From contig NMRA01000318.1 of NCBI GenBank assembly GCA_002633005.1, positions 1-49,013 on the forward strand: a DNA stretch of 49,013 nucleotides, read 5' to 3'. Positions 10,362-22,756 of this stretch are shown one piece after another. The first letter of the stretch is position 1, and every line of letters begins with the position of its first letter. Below the pieces are notes generated by a model. That model had not been told where the DNA came from. It saw only the letters and a list, made by a program, of their open reading frames with translations, and did not search any database. This DNA is from Phoronis australis (taxonomy: Eukaryota > Phoronida > Phoronidae). Made by a program: the position numbers and the translations under genes.

Positions 10362-13300
10362 CTGGATTATAAAACAATTATCCTCTGCCCTGTCCACGTT
10401 CCCTGATCAAGAATTAGGAATCCATATTTAAACAACTTTCATTGTTAAAAAATAGCTTGAGACTGGTGTATATTGTCGCACCAAAATATATTAGGACCGG
10501 TCAGTCAAATCTACCTGCGGCCAACCAATCAGGGGTAAAACGAGACCTTAAAACTAAGAGTAGTCTAGGACGCGTATAGAAATGCTCTGATTAGCAAAAC
10601 AGGCCGTTTAGAAATATTTTTGTATTTCGGCATTGTATTTCTCCAACAACCGGGAAAACCGACAAAGTGCAACGTGTGTTTGGGCTAATTGGGAACATTT
10701 TTGTGATTTGACAGCGACTTTCCTGCGAACTAGCTGGAGCAGGACTCCATGAATGGTACTATAAGAAAGAACAGTTTCTCATGGTTTGTTGAAACCCTGT
10801 TTTGTGTAAATTTATTGAGTTATGTGTTTGATATGGACGGCTGAATCGAAGAACCCAAGGAATTTTTAGTCCCGAGTGTCATATCTTGTAGTAATATATG
10901 TAGTGTATTGGGGACGATCAGCTGAGGACGCATGTGGTTTCTTTCATTTCAAATGTGATTTAATAGACTAAACATGGTTTTGAATGGCTGAACCCCCACC
11001 TTGCCGCTTGTTGGCTGTGCTGTGGTCTGTGGTTCCATAAAATGATATTTTAATTTTAAAGGTGTTTTTATGTAACTTTCGAAAAACTTATTCTTGTATT
11101 TGTTTGCGCAATAGTATTTGTGCGTTTGTTCGTGTACAGTACATGTTATTACTATTTCAAATTGTGTCTACACTTCAGTTAAATGTATGAATCTGATATA
11201 GATCCTACAGTGTATCAATTTTTGAGCAGTAATTGCACAAGCATTCTTAAACTAAACCTGTGAAAAAATAGAAAAGAAAAGAAAATTCCCTGTAAAAGAA
11301 TACACTGAAATAAGTTATGTTGTTGACAGCGTATCTTGTACTTACCAATGATCCCGTTCTTGGCAGACTGCGCAGGTTTTTTGAATTTTCCCGCTGACAT
11401 CGCAGCAACATTGTATTCAAACTCCCTAGACCCCCTCGACCACCTTAGCCATTCGCCCCCTACACCCACCTTTTCTCGACCCAGGACATGAGGCCATAGA
11501 AGCATTTGTGCGTTTTTACATAATTCAGAATGTAACTGGGTGATTTTCCCATAAGACATACCTACACGCGAATCTGCTCTGGCTAAAATCTGATGATTAA
11601 AAACAGAGGGGCCTGAGAACGCCGGTGGTCTTGAATAGCGCTCAAAAGGTGTCATGAGTGGCTATTTATGGCCCATTCCTAATAAATTCAGGGAGAGAAT
11701 TAATTAACTAGAATAAACATAATTTGATATTTTTAGTATTGGCCTTAGTTTTTTCAATTTGTATTTACGGGTAAAATTACTGTTTTGTCGGTTCCTCACA
11801 CTCTCCGTAAAAAGATATGTCTGCAATTCACCGAAGAAGAAGACGAGACGATTACACTTTTCCGGGAACGATATTTTTAACGTAGGTAGGTCTTTGATTT
11901 TGATTTTGATTTGGTTGAGTTTTTTTCTTCTGTTTTTTGGGTTTCAAATTTGACGAACCGACTGCCTTTATTGCAAAAACAGGGAAAAGCCAGCAGTGCT
12001 CAATACTCCTACAAGTCAGCCCTTGTTCTATGTTCATATCAAGTCGAACTTTTGTACCCTGGGTTGAGGGGTTGTGGATCGTTGGTTGAAGGGGGCGAGG
12101 GTCCTAGCTAGTGGTTCGAGAGGTTCGAGTGGTGTGGGGGTTGAAGGGGTTTCAGAGCAATCCATTGCAACACCATCCTGCTCTCTAGCTTGCGGCAAAA
12201 TTCAATTGTTGTCACTTGTGCTTTTGTAATTTCCCACGCGAAATAGTCCCAGTTACACTTTCAACAAAAAACGCTATTTCCGTGGAAGTTTCAGCACTGC
12301 AAACTCCCATCCGACTAAAAATTGGACGCCATCATTGTATGGTGTTAAGTGTTTAGTTTACGATTCAACAAACACGATTTCGCGACAGTTTTGTATGCTG
12401 CTGCAAACACTTGATCATTGTAGTGGTATTGGCTGGGATAAACTTTCGAATAATAGGAACTCTAAGTGCATTTTATTTTTTACTGTATCAACATTACACG
12501 CTATAAGTCCCATATTCCATAATATTAACCAATACCAGAACAAGCGATTGCAAACAAGTTCCCCACATGCGCGGGGCAACCTCAGCATCTCAACAACGAA
12601 TTTTGTCAATCTATGCTTACTGATTTATTAGCAGGCAATAGTTGTGATGTCTCCAAATTTAATGCTTGTTTGTATCAATTATGTGTATTTTTTGTTTTGT
12701 AACTTCCCATAATGCACTACAGTGACGGTTGGCCGCGGGTATTGTGAAGACTGCGGTCATATCAGAGAAAATTGCAGGGATTGGAGTGTACAACAGAAAT
12801 AGGTGGTAAGGAAATGCTAATGATGGATATCAGGGCGAGGACGGAACGATGGGGGGAAATACGAAACGAAGCCAAAGAATGTGGACAGAGGATTGCTGGT
12901 TAAATGAAAGCTCATTGATAAGTGCAGTTTAGGCGCTTTCTAAAGCACTTTAGGTCACCGTAAATGGATACTCACGGTTCTCCATCAAAAAGAACAGTGT
13001 GAGCTGTAGGTAAATCTTTAGCCTGTTCGCCACCACAATGGGTCGAATCTGGTGGTTCATTTTGCCTCTAAAGTTTGCCTGTGTTGTCCCCTTTTCAATA
13101 GCTTTATTGCGAACCCTTTATTGATCTAAACGCATTGAAAAAATACTGAGTTCGGCTTTGGATATAAACACATGACTTGAGCAGACTATTTCAAAAGCCA
13201 TCAGATACATGTATTAAGGAGAACTGTAATTTAATGTACCCTTTAGTGTTCTTCACTCTGACACGGTTTTTGCAAAATAGTACTTCTAAGAAACTTACAA
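10362..13300. other. No recognisable gene
   Basis: The longest open frame (minus, 11215-11655) has no recognisable domain and includes an A/T-rich hydrophobic end typical of chance translation. A G-rich stretch with GGTTCGAG repeats lies at about 12060-12145. ACTTCCCATAATGCACTACAG near 12700 resembles a motif seen in some metazoan promoters, but no gene start is evident. Confidence 0.4.
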
Positions 13301-13399
13301 GTGCCACCATGCATAGACCGGTATCCCAGATCTTTTTGGGCATGAAAAGGTAACCAATATTCTTTGGTGCCACAGAGCTCTGTGAGTATGCTTGGAAAT

Positions 13400-14105
13400 G
13401 GCCGTCTCACTGGTTCCCTTTGGTGGGTGTGGTCACGGGAGCCAAGAGAATGACAATCAAAAATTGAGCTAGTTCAAGTTTTATGGTAAACACTTCGAAC
13501 GCCCTTGGATACCCCCTACGCAATTCACTGTATCAAAATTGGTCACTGCCAGACAATTTCAGTGGTGGGGAGTATCAGCCAGACCGTTATAAGCAAGGAA
13601 AAAATTGAGTTATATCAATCCAAGAGCAACCGCTTGAAACCAGTTGCAAGATATTAACCGTGAGCCCAGGTATCACGAATGAACAGTGCCAGACAAATCT
13701 AGTGGTGGGTTAGCCCCGCCAGACACGCCCGAATACCCGAGTTGAGCTATATCAATTCATCAGGTAACCGTTTGATACCAATTGCACGATGTTCAGCATC
13801 ACTGTACATGTCACAACTGTTAGATGCCAGACAATTTCTGTGGTGGGGTGCCACTGCCAGGCGATTATCAAAAAGTGTTAAACATTGAGTTAAATCAATC
13901 CAAGAGGTAACCGTTTAAAACAGTTCCAAAATATTCTCCGTAAGCCCAGGTATCACGAAAAAAACACTGCCAGACAAATCTAGTGGTGGTTTAGCCCCGC
14001 CAGACACGCCCAATTACCCGAATTGAGCTAAATCATCCCACACGGTAACCGTTTGAAACCAGGCGTCCGATGTTCAGCATCACTGCTCGTGGCACAACAG
14101 TGAGA
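13400..14105 (+). repeat. Tandem array of about 140-bp units
   Basis: Four clear units start at the repeated TGCCAGACAA(A)T-T-GTGGTGG motif at about 13548, 13689, 13827 and 13970. A more diverged fifth unit precedes them from about 13400. Alternate units are more alike, giving a higher-order period of 278-282 bp. For example, CAGACAAATC recurs at 13690 and 13971. Each unit also carries TTGAGCTA/TTGAGTTA-ATCA and GGTAACCG(T/C)-TTGAAACC. Three units reappear inverted in 16560-16900. Confidence 0.65.
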
Positions 14106-14478
14106 CGCCCCAATCAGACAAATGAAGACTCGAAACAAAATTGATCATAAGCCCATTCACAATGAATAAGCATCACATTGAGGAACCAAACACTTCGATT
14201 TTTAGTAAAGCCACTGAGTACCTACGACATGGGTTACCACACAAGGTGAAAGATGTTTGTCCGCAAGTTTACGTCAGTGCATGAAAACCAGAAACATTGC
14301 GCCTGATGTTGCAGCGACATCACAAGTCCATGCGAAAACAGTGGAGTACTCCACATTATTCACTATTAAAAACAAAACCTAAAAACCTGTCCGAGACGTA
14401 TATAAAATTGTGTTTGCACGGATTTTGAATTTTCGTTGTCATATTTTACCGGACTAAGCTGCTTCCCTCTGTTTTCTG

Positions 14479-14925
14479 ATGAGTCATTTGATACAACTGC
14501 TAAAACGAATATTTATCGAAATGCCGTCTTTTGCTGTCGTCTGCGTTATGTATGCGCGCCAACTACCTTCATGTCACACAGTGATTAATGGCAAATTTGG
14601 CAAAACTGATCAGTTTTGGGCAATCTCCGTCTTTATCATAAACCAAGCCCACAGAAAACTTCAGACATGCGCCAATAGCATCGACGTCAGTGGCTATATC
14701 AACATTTTCTCGACTGTGTTAGATGTATTATTTGTCCTTAACCGCCCAAACTACGCCAGATGGGGAATGTTCTTTTAACAAAAGTTGAAATTCGCAGACC
14801 CAATATTACGTGAAACGTTGGAAAACGGTGCATTCTCACTGCTACGTACGAGGAAGAACTTCAGTAGATCGGCTGATGACCTCTCTTTGAACATTCCGTA
14901 TTTTTATGTTTGATATGGTGTTCTC
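14479..14925 (+). pseudogene. Remnant of a transposon-associated hypothetical protein
   Basis: One frame runs from 14479 to a stop at 14776-14778 (after NRPNYARWGMFF) and continues in the same frame with LENGAFSLLRTRKNFSRS before ending near 14910. The order NYARW, then a gap, then GAFS-RRT-KSFSRS is a pattern I recall from large families of uncharacterised proteins that are multicopy in cnidarian and other invertebrate genomes. The following block, normally LEQTINADAAS-like, is missing or frameshifted. At least one in-frame stop and an early end make this a broken copy. Its placement between inverted repeats suggests it came with that element. Function is unknown, and the family identification is from memory. 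Confidence 0.45.
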
Positions 14926-16559
14926 CAAAAAGGCTGACAACACATCTGCGGCACCTGATATGCAGTACGTACGGTCGTGTTAGATTTTGTGGAAAGCATC
15001 AAAGCTGTAACGTAGCTGTAGCATTCCATTCATGTTGCTAACATGTTATTCACAATCCTTGGGTATAATGAGTCCAAATATTTTTTTTTCTGTTTAGTTA
15101 GATTGACTATCATTTCATTTGCACGACACAGACATGAGGGCAATGGAAAAGTCCGCTTTTTGTCTGCATAGTTATCATAAAACACGTTCAAATTAATTAT
15201 TCCCAGATTTTCTTGATCTTGCTCAGTCACCGTGGCGACGGCCCAGGGCATCCACATTGGGGAAGGGGTAGCAGTTCAATTGAATATCAAGATTCGTGTT
15301 TATGCCCCAGCATATTCGTTAGACGTGCGATATCAATGGACAACAACAACAATTTTTGCAGCTACTGATGCTACTAACTACAATAATAACTATGTAACAT
15401 TTTTAATTTGCCTCTGATTGAAAGGCTTCACGTTTTCTCTCGTCCTACTTGGCAAACTTCGCCCGAATGCCACCGTTTGTGTAGATGACGGGATCGTGCA
15501 TATGATAAGAGGAGGCACTATGTTATTCATAAGCCACGCGCCTGGTGGCTACACCAAAGGGTACCAAGTGAGTCCAGATGTGAAAGTCTATACCTAAGCA
15601 CAAGCCTGTAGGCCCACGACCTTAGTAAGCTACATGTTTTGCATATAGCAGTGGCAGAGCTCACAAAATATAGTGGAGTGAAAATGCCTTAAACTCGGCC
15701 AAGAATTAAAACAGCAGAAAACTGATATTTGTTATTCTGCTATTTTGGTTTAAATTGCAATCACAATACGGTAGAGGTGTAGGCATTTTACAAATTGGGA
15801 ATTGAAAGTAATCGTAAAAATCCAAATATGTCGTTCATCCAGTGTCCACTTTGATTGTGGCTTGGTGGAGTGACAGGCATGCCGGTACGCGTTTGAACGT
15901 TTCTGTTCTTTTAAATTCAGTACAAGCTGACGGTAAGTTCATTATAGGCAGTCTTCGGTTGTGCTAAGAAACCAGGCATTCAACTACCGCGTTTTCTTGC
16001 ACTGAGAATACACCGTTGAACATTTTCACGTTATGGTGGAAAAGTAGGCGTACACCTCAACTTTGGTAAATGATAATCTTCTCTAGACAATCGATGTCAA
16101 TTGTGCACAACCCTGCAGACTTCATACGAGCTACGAACTTGATGGAAAAGATTCCCAAGTTTCCATTTCACTGTGAAGAAAGTTCAATACTCCGAAAGTC
16201 AAGTACTCCGAATTCTCATTACTCCAAAGGTTCTAAAATTCAGTACTTTGAATTCAATTATTCCAAAACCATGTCCCGGTCTCTAATCATTGAGCTCGAA
16301 ACGAACTCGAAACTATTTTTGGCAATTTCTCTGATTCTTTTGTGCTAACTCCAGAAAAGTCGTTGTTAGACTGTGCTCCAATAACTATAATTGATGCACA
16401 TGACATTCTAGTCCATATTTGCTCTTAAAAAACCCTGATATTCCTGCTACAAACTCGAGTGAAAACTCGACATTTCGAGTTCAAACTCGAACTTTTACCT
16501 TTAATGATGGATTTGTCAACTGCAAACTAGGACTAATAAATAATCCACGTAAGGCTCAA
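14926..16559. other. Non-coding interior of the inverted-repeat element
   Basis: No domain is seen. About 16180-16265 contains repeated AGTACTCCGAA-/ATTACTCCAAA-like words. About 16455-16500 contains four spaced copies of CTCGA(G)-AACTCGA. Otherwise nothing is recognisable. Confidence 0.4.
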
Positions 16560-17403
16560 CTCGGGTATTTTGGCGTGTCTGGCGGGGCTAACCCACCACT
16601 AGACTTGTCTGGCAGTGTTCATTCGTCATACCTGGGCTCACGGTGAATATTTTGCAGCTGGGTTCACGCGGTTACCTCTTGGATTGATCTAGCTCAATTG
16701 TTTTACCTTGATTATAACCGTCTGGCTCATACTCCCCACCACTGAAATTGCCTGGCAGTGACCAATTTTGATACAGTGGATTACGCAGTAGGTATTCAAG
16801 GCAGTTTGAAGTGGTTACCAGAAAAGTTTATCAAGCTCAATTTTTTACTGTCTTTTTCTTGGCTCCCCTGACCACTCCCACCAAGGCGAACCTGCCAGGT
16901 GGCCATTTCCAAGCATTAGAATACCCACAGAAAACTGTGGCACCAAGGAATATTGGTTGCCTTTCATGCCAAGAAGGTTCTGGGATCCCAGTCTAGCACC
17001 AATCAGAGAAATGATCACAGCGATTCCAGCCCAATTTTAAATTGAGTTCTGTTTGTTTTCTCTTGGGTTAACCAAGTCACTACAAATGAATGGAGATTAG
17101 CTGCGTCGCAAATCTTTTTAAAAATGAAAAGTAATTGCTAACGACTTTGTAACAACTCTTTTTCAGAAATTTATTCAAGTTGCCTGCATTGATACGTCCT
17201 AAGCGTTCTTAGGATAAAGGTAGCGTAGTCACTGACAATTGATATTACATTATGCTTTTGTTGATAACTTCTCCAGATTGAGAGTCAAGAACAAGCAGCC
17301 CATCTTGGGGGCCTTGCCAACACCATCTGAAACCACCCGTCAGAAAGAAATGTTCCAGACTAGACGCCAACAATTTTAGAATTTCAACCCCACTTTTCAG
17401 TGA

Positions 17404-17464
17404 TCCAGGCCCATAGCCAGGAGGGGGGTTCGAGGGTTTGATCGAACCCACCTCCGAGGAAAAG
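17404..17464. repeat. Transposon-end-like palindromic segment
   Basis: The segment CCATAGCCAGGAGGGGGGTT is followed by GGGTTTGATCGAACCC, an imperfect palindrome. G-rich CATAGCCAGG ends of this kind are common at MITE-like termini in invertebrate genomes, but no partner end was located. Confidence 0.3.
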
Positions 17465-17890
17465 GTCCAGCCCTAGCCTATCCAAAGTGATTGAATTGCC
17501 TTTTGTTCACAAATTACTAATTGACAGATTACTAAATTAACGAATTTGATTTTGTTGACATTTCGAGTGGAAAGTCGTATAATTATTGTCGTCGTTGTTG
17601 TAATCAGTCCAAAACTTACGAGACGTGAGGAAAGTCCCGGAGAGCGACATTTCCCAGAAAGATGTGTGTGCATCATGCATTTATGTATTTTACTAGAAGT
17701 TGAAATGCTGTCCCCTACATCTAAGGGACAAGTGATCAAGAGACTAGAATTTTTTTAAGCACTAATGAAAGATAATCCCACTTGACTCTAGAAGATACTC
17801 ACCCACAATCAACTCAATGTCCTTTGGGTCCTATCGTGACGCCTCTAGGACAAAATAATGAGACTACAATACGGCACAGGATTTGATAGC

Positions 17891-19010
17891 CTTGGCTCAA
17901 AGCTGCATACTAAATATAGAGATTTGCGTTGATGTGGGTAAAAAGTGACAGCCTCAATTATATTGTCTATTAAAAGCTATGATCTTATTTGATTAAACAA
18001 AATCATTTACCAGTACTGAAAAATGTGTTCTATCGTTATTTTGGTGCTAACGTTGTGGACCTATCCTTTGCATCAGCTTTCGGCGCTATGAAATATTAAG
18101 TAACCTATATGAATTGGCCAGTTTCTTTTTTCCCGATTCTTCAATGAGTTTTTGTCTTCCACGACGTTTCATATTTGTCAAAATTAATTATTGTAACTGG
18201 TGTTATTTCGTTATAAGTTTATAGCATTTTAACACCAGCAATCGAGATTTCAGAACAAAAGAAATCTTGCCGCTTCGAAGCTGCCATTATCTTACGAGGA
18301 ATGTTGCAAAAATGGGAAATAACACTTTGTGTGTGGCGAGCGTAACCTTTTCAAAACGACCAGTCGCTAACCAATGTTACCAAAGGTGAGAAATACGCAC
18401 GAAAATGACTAAGATTATATATAGGCGGATTTCATGTAATGGGAAAGGTGATTTTCGGTTAACTCCTAATCTTGGTACAAAGCTGTATACTAAATATACA
18501 CCTGTGGACCGATTGTGGGTAAAAAAGTGGTAAGGTAAATTTGTCACCAAATTGGCGTTATTAAAAACTTCAGTCCTCCTTGAGTAAACTAAAATATTTA
18601 ACTGTGTTGGAAAAATGGCGTTCTACCGCTACTCTGATGCTAAAGTTGTGAAGCGGTCTTAAACGACGGCATTTGGAGCCATGGAATATTGCTTCACCTA
18701 TTGGCCAGTTTCTTTTTTCGACTATTCTTCAATCAATTGTTCTTCTTTCACGAAGTTGCGTACACGTCACAACAAATTAACGCAACTGGGTTCACTTCAT
18801 CATAAGTTTTTAGAGTTTTGATACAGAAAAACCGAATTTCAAGAGAAATTTTCCTGCTGCTAAGCTATCAACATTTCCGAGAGATATCGCAAAAACATAG
18901 GAAATGCGCGTGCGCCTGACACAAGCTTACTAATTTCAAACCTACGACATACTTTTCATTGTGAAAAAAGCGGAGAGTTACGCAAGAATATGACGTTTGT
19001 TGCAATATTT
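17891..19010 (+). repeat. Diverged tandem duplication, unit about 580 bp
   Basis: Copy 1 (17891-18420) and copy 2 (18471-19010) align along their length. They share CTTGG-ACAAAGCTG-ATACTAAATATA at 17891 and 18471, then TTGGCCAGTTTCTTTTTTC, ATAAGTTT-TAG and TTTC-GAACA/GAGAA-GAAAT-TTGC. The offset is 580. A third copy of the start, CTTGGCGCAAAGCTGTATACTAA, lies at 29837. The sequence is non-coding and is probably an old transposable element in tandem. Confidence 0.6.
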
Positions 19011-19026
19011 TTTTCACTTATACGGC

Positions 19027-19412
19027 TATAAAAAGCAAGGTGTCAGTCGATTCTCAGATTTTGAATACACCCCGTTCGGTCTTTAGCTTTACATGTTGAT
19101 ACAAATTTCACCACGAGATGGCGAGCAGAAATAATCTGACTGTGTGCAAGTTCGGGATTTACGGATGAAATACACACAGTGGTACCTAGCTGTTTTTGAC
19201 AAGGGTCTTCATAAAGCTACCTGGCTGGCTAGTTGAATCCCAGACTTTGGAATCACCCCTCTTTAACTCTACGTTTTCAGACTAGTTTCACGGCCAGGTG
19301 ACGAGCAGTTCTCCCGGCGCAGTGCGCAATTTTCCGTTCTTCCGGGGCTGAATAGAGTGGTATATTTTGACGATAGTCGTCATACAGCTAGCTGGCTGGT
19401 TAATTATCGAAT
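19027..19412 (+). repeat. Tandem duplication, unit about 186 bp
   Basis: Position 19055 (CAGATTTTGAATACACCCC) matches 19241 (CAGACTTTGGAATCACCCC). The two units continue with TTTAGCTTTAC/TTTAACTCTAC and then CAC-GAGATGGCGAGCAG/CACGGCCAGGTGACGAGCAG. GCTACCTGGCTGGCTAGTT and GCTAGCTGGCTGGTTA close the units. The block directly follows the 580-bp duplication and may be part of the same element family. Confidence 0.6.
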
Positions 19413-22380
19413 ATGATCATTTAATTTTGGAAGAAGTCGAAAGAGGAGAGACAAAACCGCCAAGACCGTTTGCGGTTTCCTAAAGCTGCCAAAGGAATTT
19501 AATTCGGTTAGTACAGGCAATGACACTCGGCAAGTCATTTCCTTTCAATCCTTTGAGGCATGTAAATTTTTACAAATCGTTTTCATTAATTATATGGATA
19601 TCAAAACCTGAGTTGCGTTACCGACTATTTAAACGCGTGATTGCAAAAAATGATATCATCGTGGTTCTACACTCTTCAAAATCTTCCATACTTGATAAAA
19701 AATACTTACAAGATTTTTTAAAAATTCTTCCCAATGTGAAAGTTACTGGCGTTTCGCGTGACTCGATTCTTTGTCGCGTAAGCAAGACCATGTCACACGG
19801 TCACTCCATTTAAAAGTAAACAAAATCACAAGAAAAATACAACAAGGACAAAATGAAACGAGAGAAGTAAACTACCCTCAAGTGACCTAATTATCGGACG
19901 TTTTGGCTCATTTTGCATTTATATTTAATTGAAGATACTACGGATTGTTGTTAAATCTTTGATGAAATAAAGACTTACATTTATGAAATTGTTCTGTTAC
20001 TATATCACCGAAAGCCACATTTATGTTCTGACTGATCTTTAAAAAACGCAACTAGCAAACCTCCACAGAACCTAAATGTCGGACACCATATTCCCCCATA
20101 CGCCACAACGCGGAAAATTTATGGCCGCGGGCACCTTGTAGCCAAACTTCAGCTCAGGGGTTTTGACATAAATGCTGCTAGAACACAGCTCCATTCGCAA
20201 CAAAATTGTCAATGAAATGAAATCTGATGACGGCGCCAAGTCGTTTGGATGAATCAGTGCAGACGACTAAAGCACGTGCAAACTCACTGCAGTTTTTAGT
20301 ATTTCTTTGCCTTCTTTATATGACACCCGCACATGTGCGGTCGGGGTTTGACTTGAGTTTAAAAACAAATGAAATAATGAAACTGGCATATGTTCAGTTC
20401 AATGAGATGATTTCATTGCGGAAATGATTTTGTTTTCAACTTTTATAACCGATTGATGCAATCGTCCATTTTAGGCCGACTTGGGATGTACATGTAAATT
20501 GCACCCTCTCTAGGTGAAATCAAAACGAGGCAACGCTGTAAAAAACGAGACTGTGCTGGACATTAAATGCATTGCAGCGGAAAAAAGAATCGGTGTCGTT
20601 TAATTTTCAGATTATTCTTCAAGTAAGATTTTATGTAAAGTCCGATATTTAGGGTCCATCCGATAATTAGGTATACTACGTGTATACAGAAATTAATGAG
20701 TTGTACCCAGTGTGTTCTTCAAATTTAAACCAAATAGAACGAGACAGCAATGCCATGAAGTTCTCTTGGCTTGGGATGTAAATAATGTACAACCCGGAAA
20801 TCTCCATGCCTTTTTGAGTCATCTCATGATTTACGGACGTCCTGAATATTCTGGCTTCGTTGAAAACGGTTTTTGGTATAATTTTGAGTCAGCCTTTTGG
20901 CTAGTTCCAACTTGCAACAATGTTATGTACACTGCAATACCAGCTGTGAGACACTTCCAACTCATGGATTAGGCAGCGAAATACCGGATAGTAGATCAAG
21001 GTTTTTCTCAGTTGGAAGACAGCAAAACACTTTAGGTTTTAATCGATTGAATTTTGTCATAATTATGCGGTTTAGTCAAAGTAGCTTCATTTTTAAAGTG
21101 GAACCAGTGAAGGAAAAAGACGCCAACGTGCAACGATATCATATCACTGTGGCCATTCATAAGTTTCTTCAAACCCATTGAAACACCAGGCATCTATAAT
21201 GAGGGTTCTCTACTGATTCACTCACCGTAGGCGCTTTGTGATTGATATGAATTGCAACATGATTATGACCGGCTACACTATTCCATAGTTCTTCAGAATG
21301 CTTCATAGTCTTTGTCAACCTCTCCGTAAGTCACACAGCTAACGGCAGTCACGCTTAGTGCTCCTCCTGTAGTTGATATTTCCCATTATCGGAAACAAAT
21401 TGAAAACTACGTAGTAGCGACAAGTTAAGAAATTTAATTTCTTTTACGCATGGTTTGTTTATCTGCAACTACTTGCTGTCAGTATGCGGCTTATCCAAGT
21501 TTTTGTACCGTGATAATTTACTGAACAAAAAATGTCATCCTACGGTCCACATACATTATTCGGAAAAGCAAATAAAGCTCACGCGAACACAATATTGTAA
21601 GCATATACACATTGGCTGCTGTTACGTTCATGATAAAATTATGATGCTCCATTTAAGTACTTAGCGCTACCCCGGTTTTGAGTAGTTTTGCAGTGAAAGT
21701 GTAAGGCCAAATACAGCTCGTAGCTCCCCGACTGCTTTAGCAGTCATAATCTTCTAACAACATTAACAACATATATCTGAAAGATATAGATAACAGATCG
21801 TCGCTGTACACACATACCTCCCAGCAACCTGATTGGTTAGAATGTTTAGCTTAATAATTATAGACATGTCGGGATTAAATTTAAGAATTGAAAATGTGTC
21901 TTGCTAAAAGCTGCTTGGACTTAGACTTCTACACGTCTAAATCCATGAAAACTGCCAAGCAGCTTACCAAACAAGTATTAGAGATATTTCTTCAACATGA
22001 ATGCACCTCGGAGATGATGTGCAGTTTATATTTTGGCAACAGCTGTCAATGTTGTTCCATATTAAACAATAAGCTGCATGTTGAAAAGCATCAAACAGTA
22101 ATTAGTTATTTATACATGTATTACGTTTGTGTAAACCCTATTTCAATCATATCAGTGTTATATTTTAACTCTACCTAGTCAGTGCTTTGGGGGATGTCCA
22201 GTTGAGCAAAGAACAGGTGTAAAGTAACCAATTTCATGTTAACATTTTTAGGGGTTACCTACAGTTACCTACTTTTAATTTCCAGAAATGGTTTATTTTC
22301 ATGCCCAGAATGCCAGATTCCAGGTTTGGTTGTTCAAAAACCAAACTGTAATAAAACAATGATTATATCAACCAGGTCGA
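19413..22380. other. No recognisable gene
   Basis: Several plus-strand frames of 65-97 codons occur (for example 19520-19813 and 20712-20972) but none shows a domain or splice context I can support. A perfect 14-bp palindrome, CCGCACATGTGCGG, lies at 20327-20340. Confidence 0.4.
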
Positions 22381-22756
22381 CAAACCCTTTGTTAGGCCAA
22401 TGTTCACTTATGTAGGCCACCTGGGATATTATGGGACTAAGAACAGGCTTCACAAAGAACTACAGTCACTAAACATGCATGTCGATTTCAAAAAGCCTAC
22501 TTAACTCTTTGTGCGCATATGAAACCCACGGTTTACAACCATCACCAATCGCGTTTACAGCATAATTGTAAGCCTGTATTTTGTTTAGTTACCCTCTTCT
22601 AAGTCCAATATGTGCCCAGATGCCATTTGTAATATTCCACCCGTCGATTCAATGTCAACGTTCCAGATTCATATATGCAGTTTGAAATTTTCAGGATAGT
22701 GGCACCGGAATGATTTGTAATCTGAGTGTCTTCTTACAAATGTCACTATTGTCATC

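Larger units (their letters stand above)
13318..16996. mobile_element. Inverted-repeat-flanked composite element
   Basis: The segments 13318-13745 and 16560-16996 are inverted copies of each other along nearly their whole length. Matching blocks include TTGGCATGAAA(G/A)G-AACCAATATTC, TGCTTGGAAATGGCC, CACTGTATCAAAATTGGTCACTGCCAG and AGCCCCGCCAGACACGCC. The left arm extends into further tandem copies up to about 14105. Between the arms lies a broken coding remnant (14479-14925). This looks like an old DNA transposon or a Helitron-like element with internal minisatellites. It could also be two independent insertions of one satellite-bearing repeat in opposite orientation. No target-site duplication was found. 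Confidence 0.5.

Noticed and set aside
11215-11655. 146-codon minus-strand open frame
   Set aside because: Low-complexity hydrophobic end, no motif, and no consistent splice borders.
19520-19813. 97-codon plus-strand open frame
   Set aside because: No domain, no splice context and no neighbour gene; such lengths occur by chance in AT-rich DNA.
20327-20340. Perfect 14-bp palindrome CCGCACATGTGCGG
   Set aside because: Contains an E-box, but no other promoter signal nearby; a single palindrome is weak evidence.
22380-22560. FVRPMFTYVGHLGYYG-like frame resembling an RT C-terminus
   Set aside because: Only one short block matches and it is in a different register from the LINE at 22757, so it could be chance.
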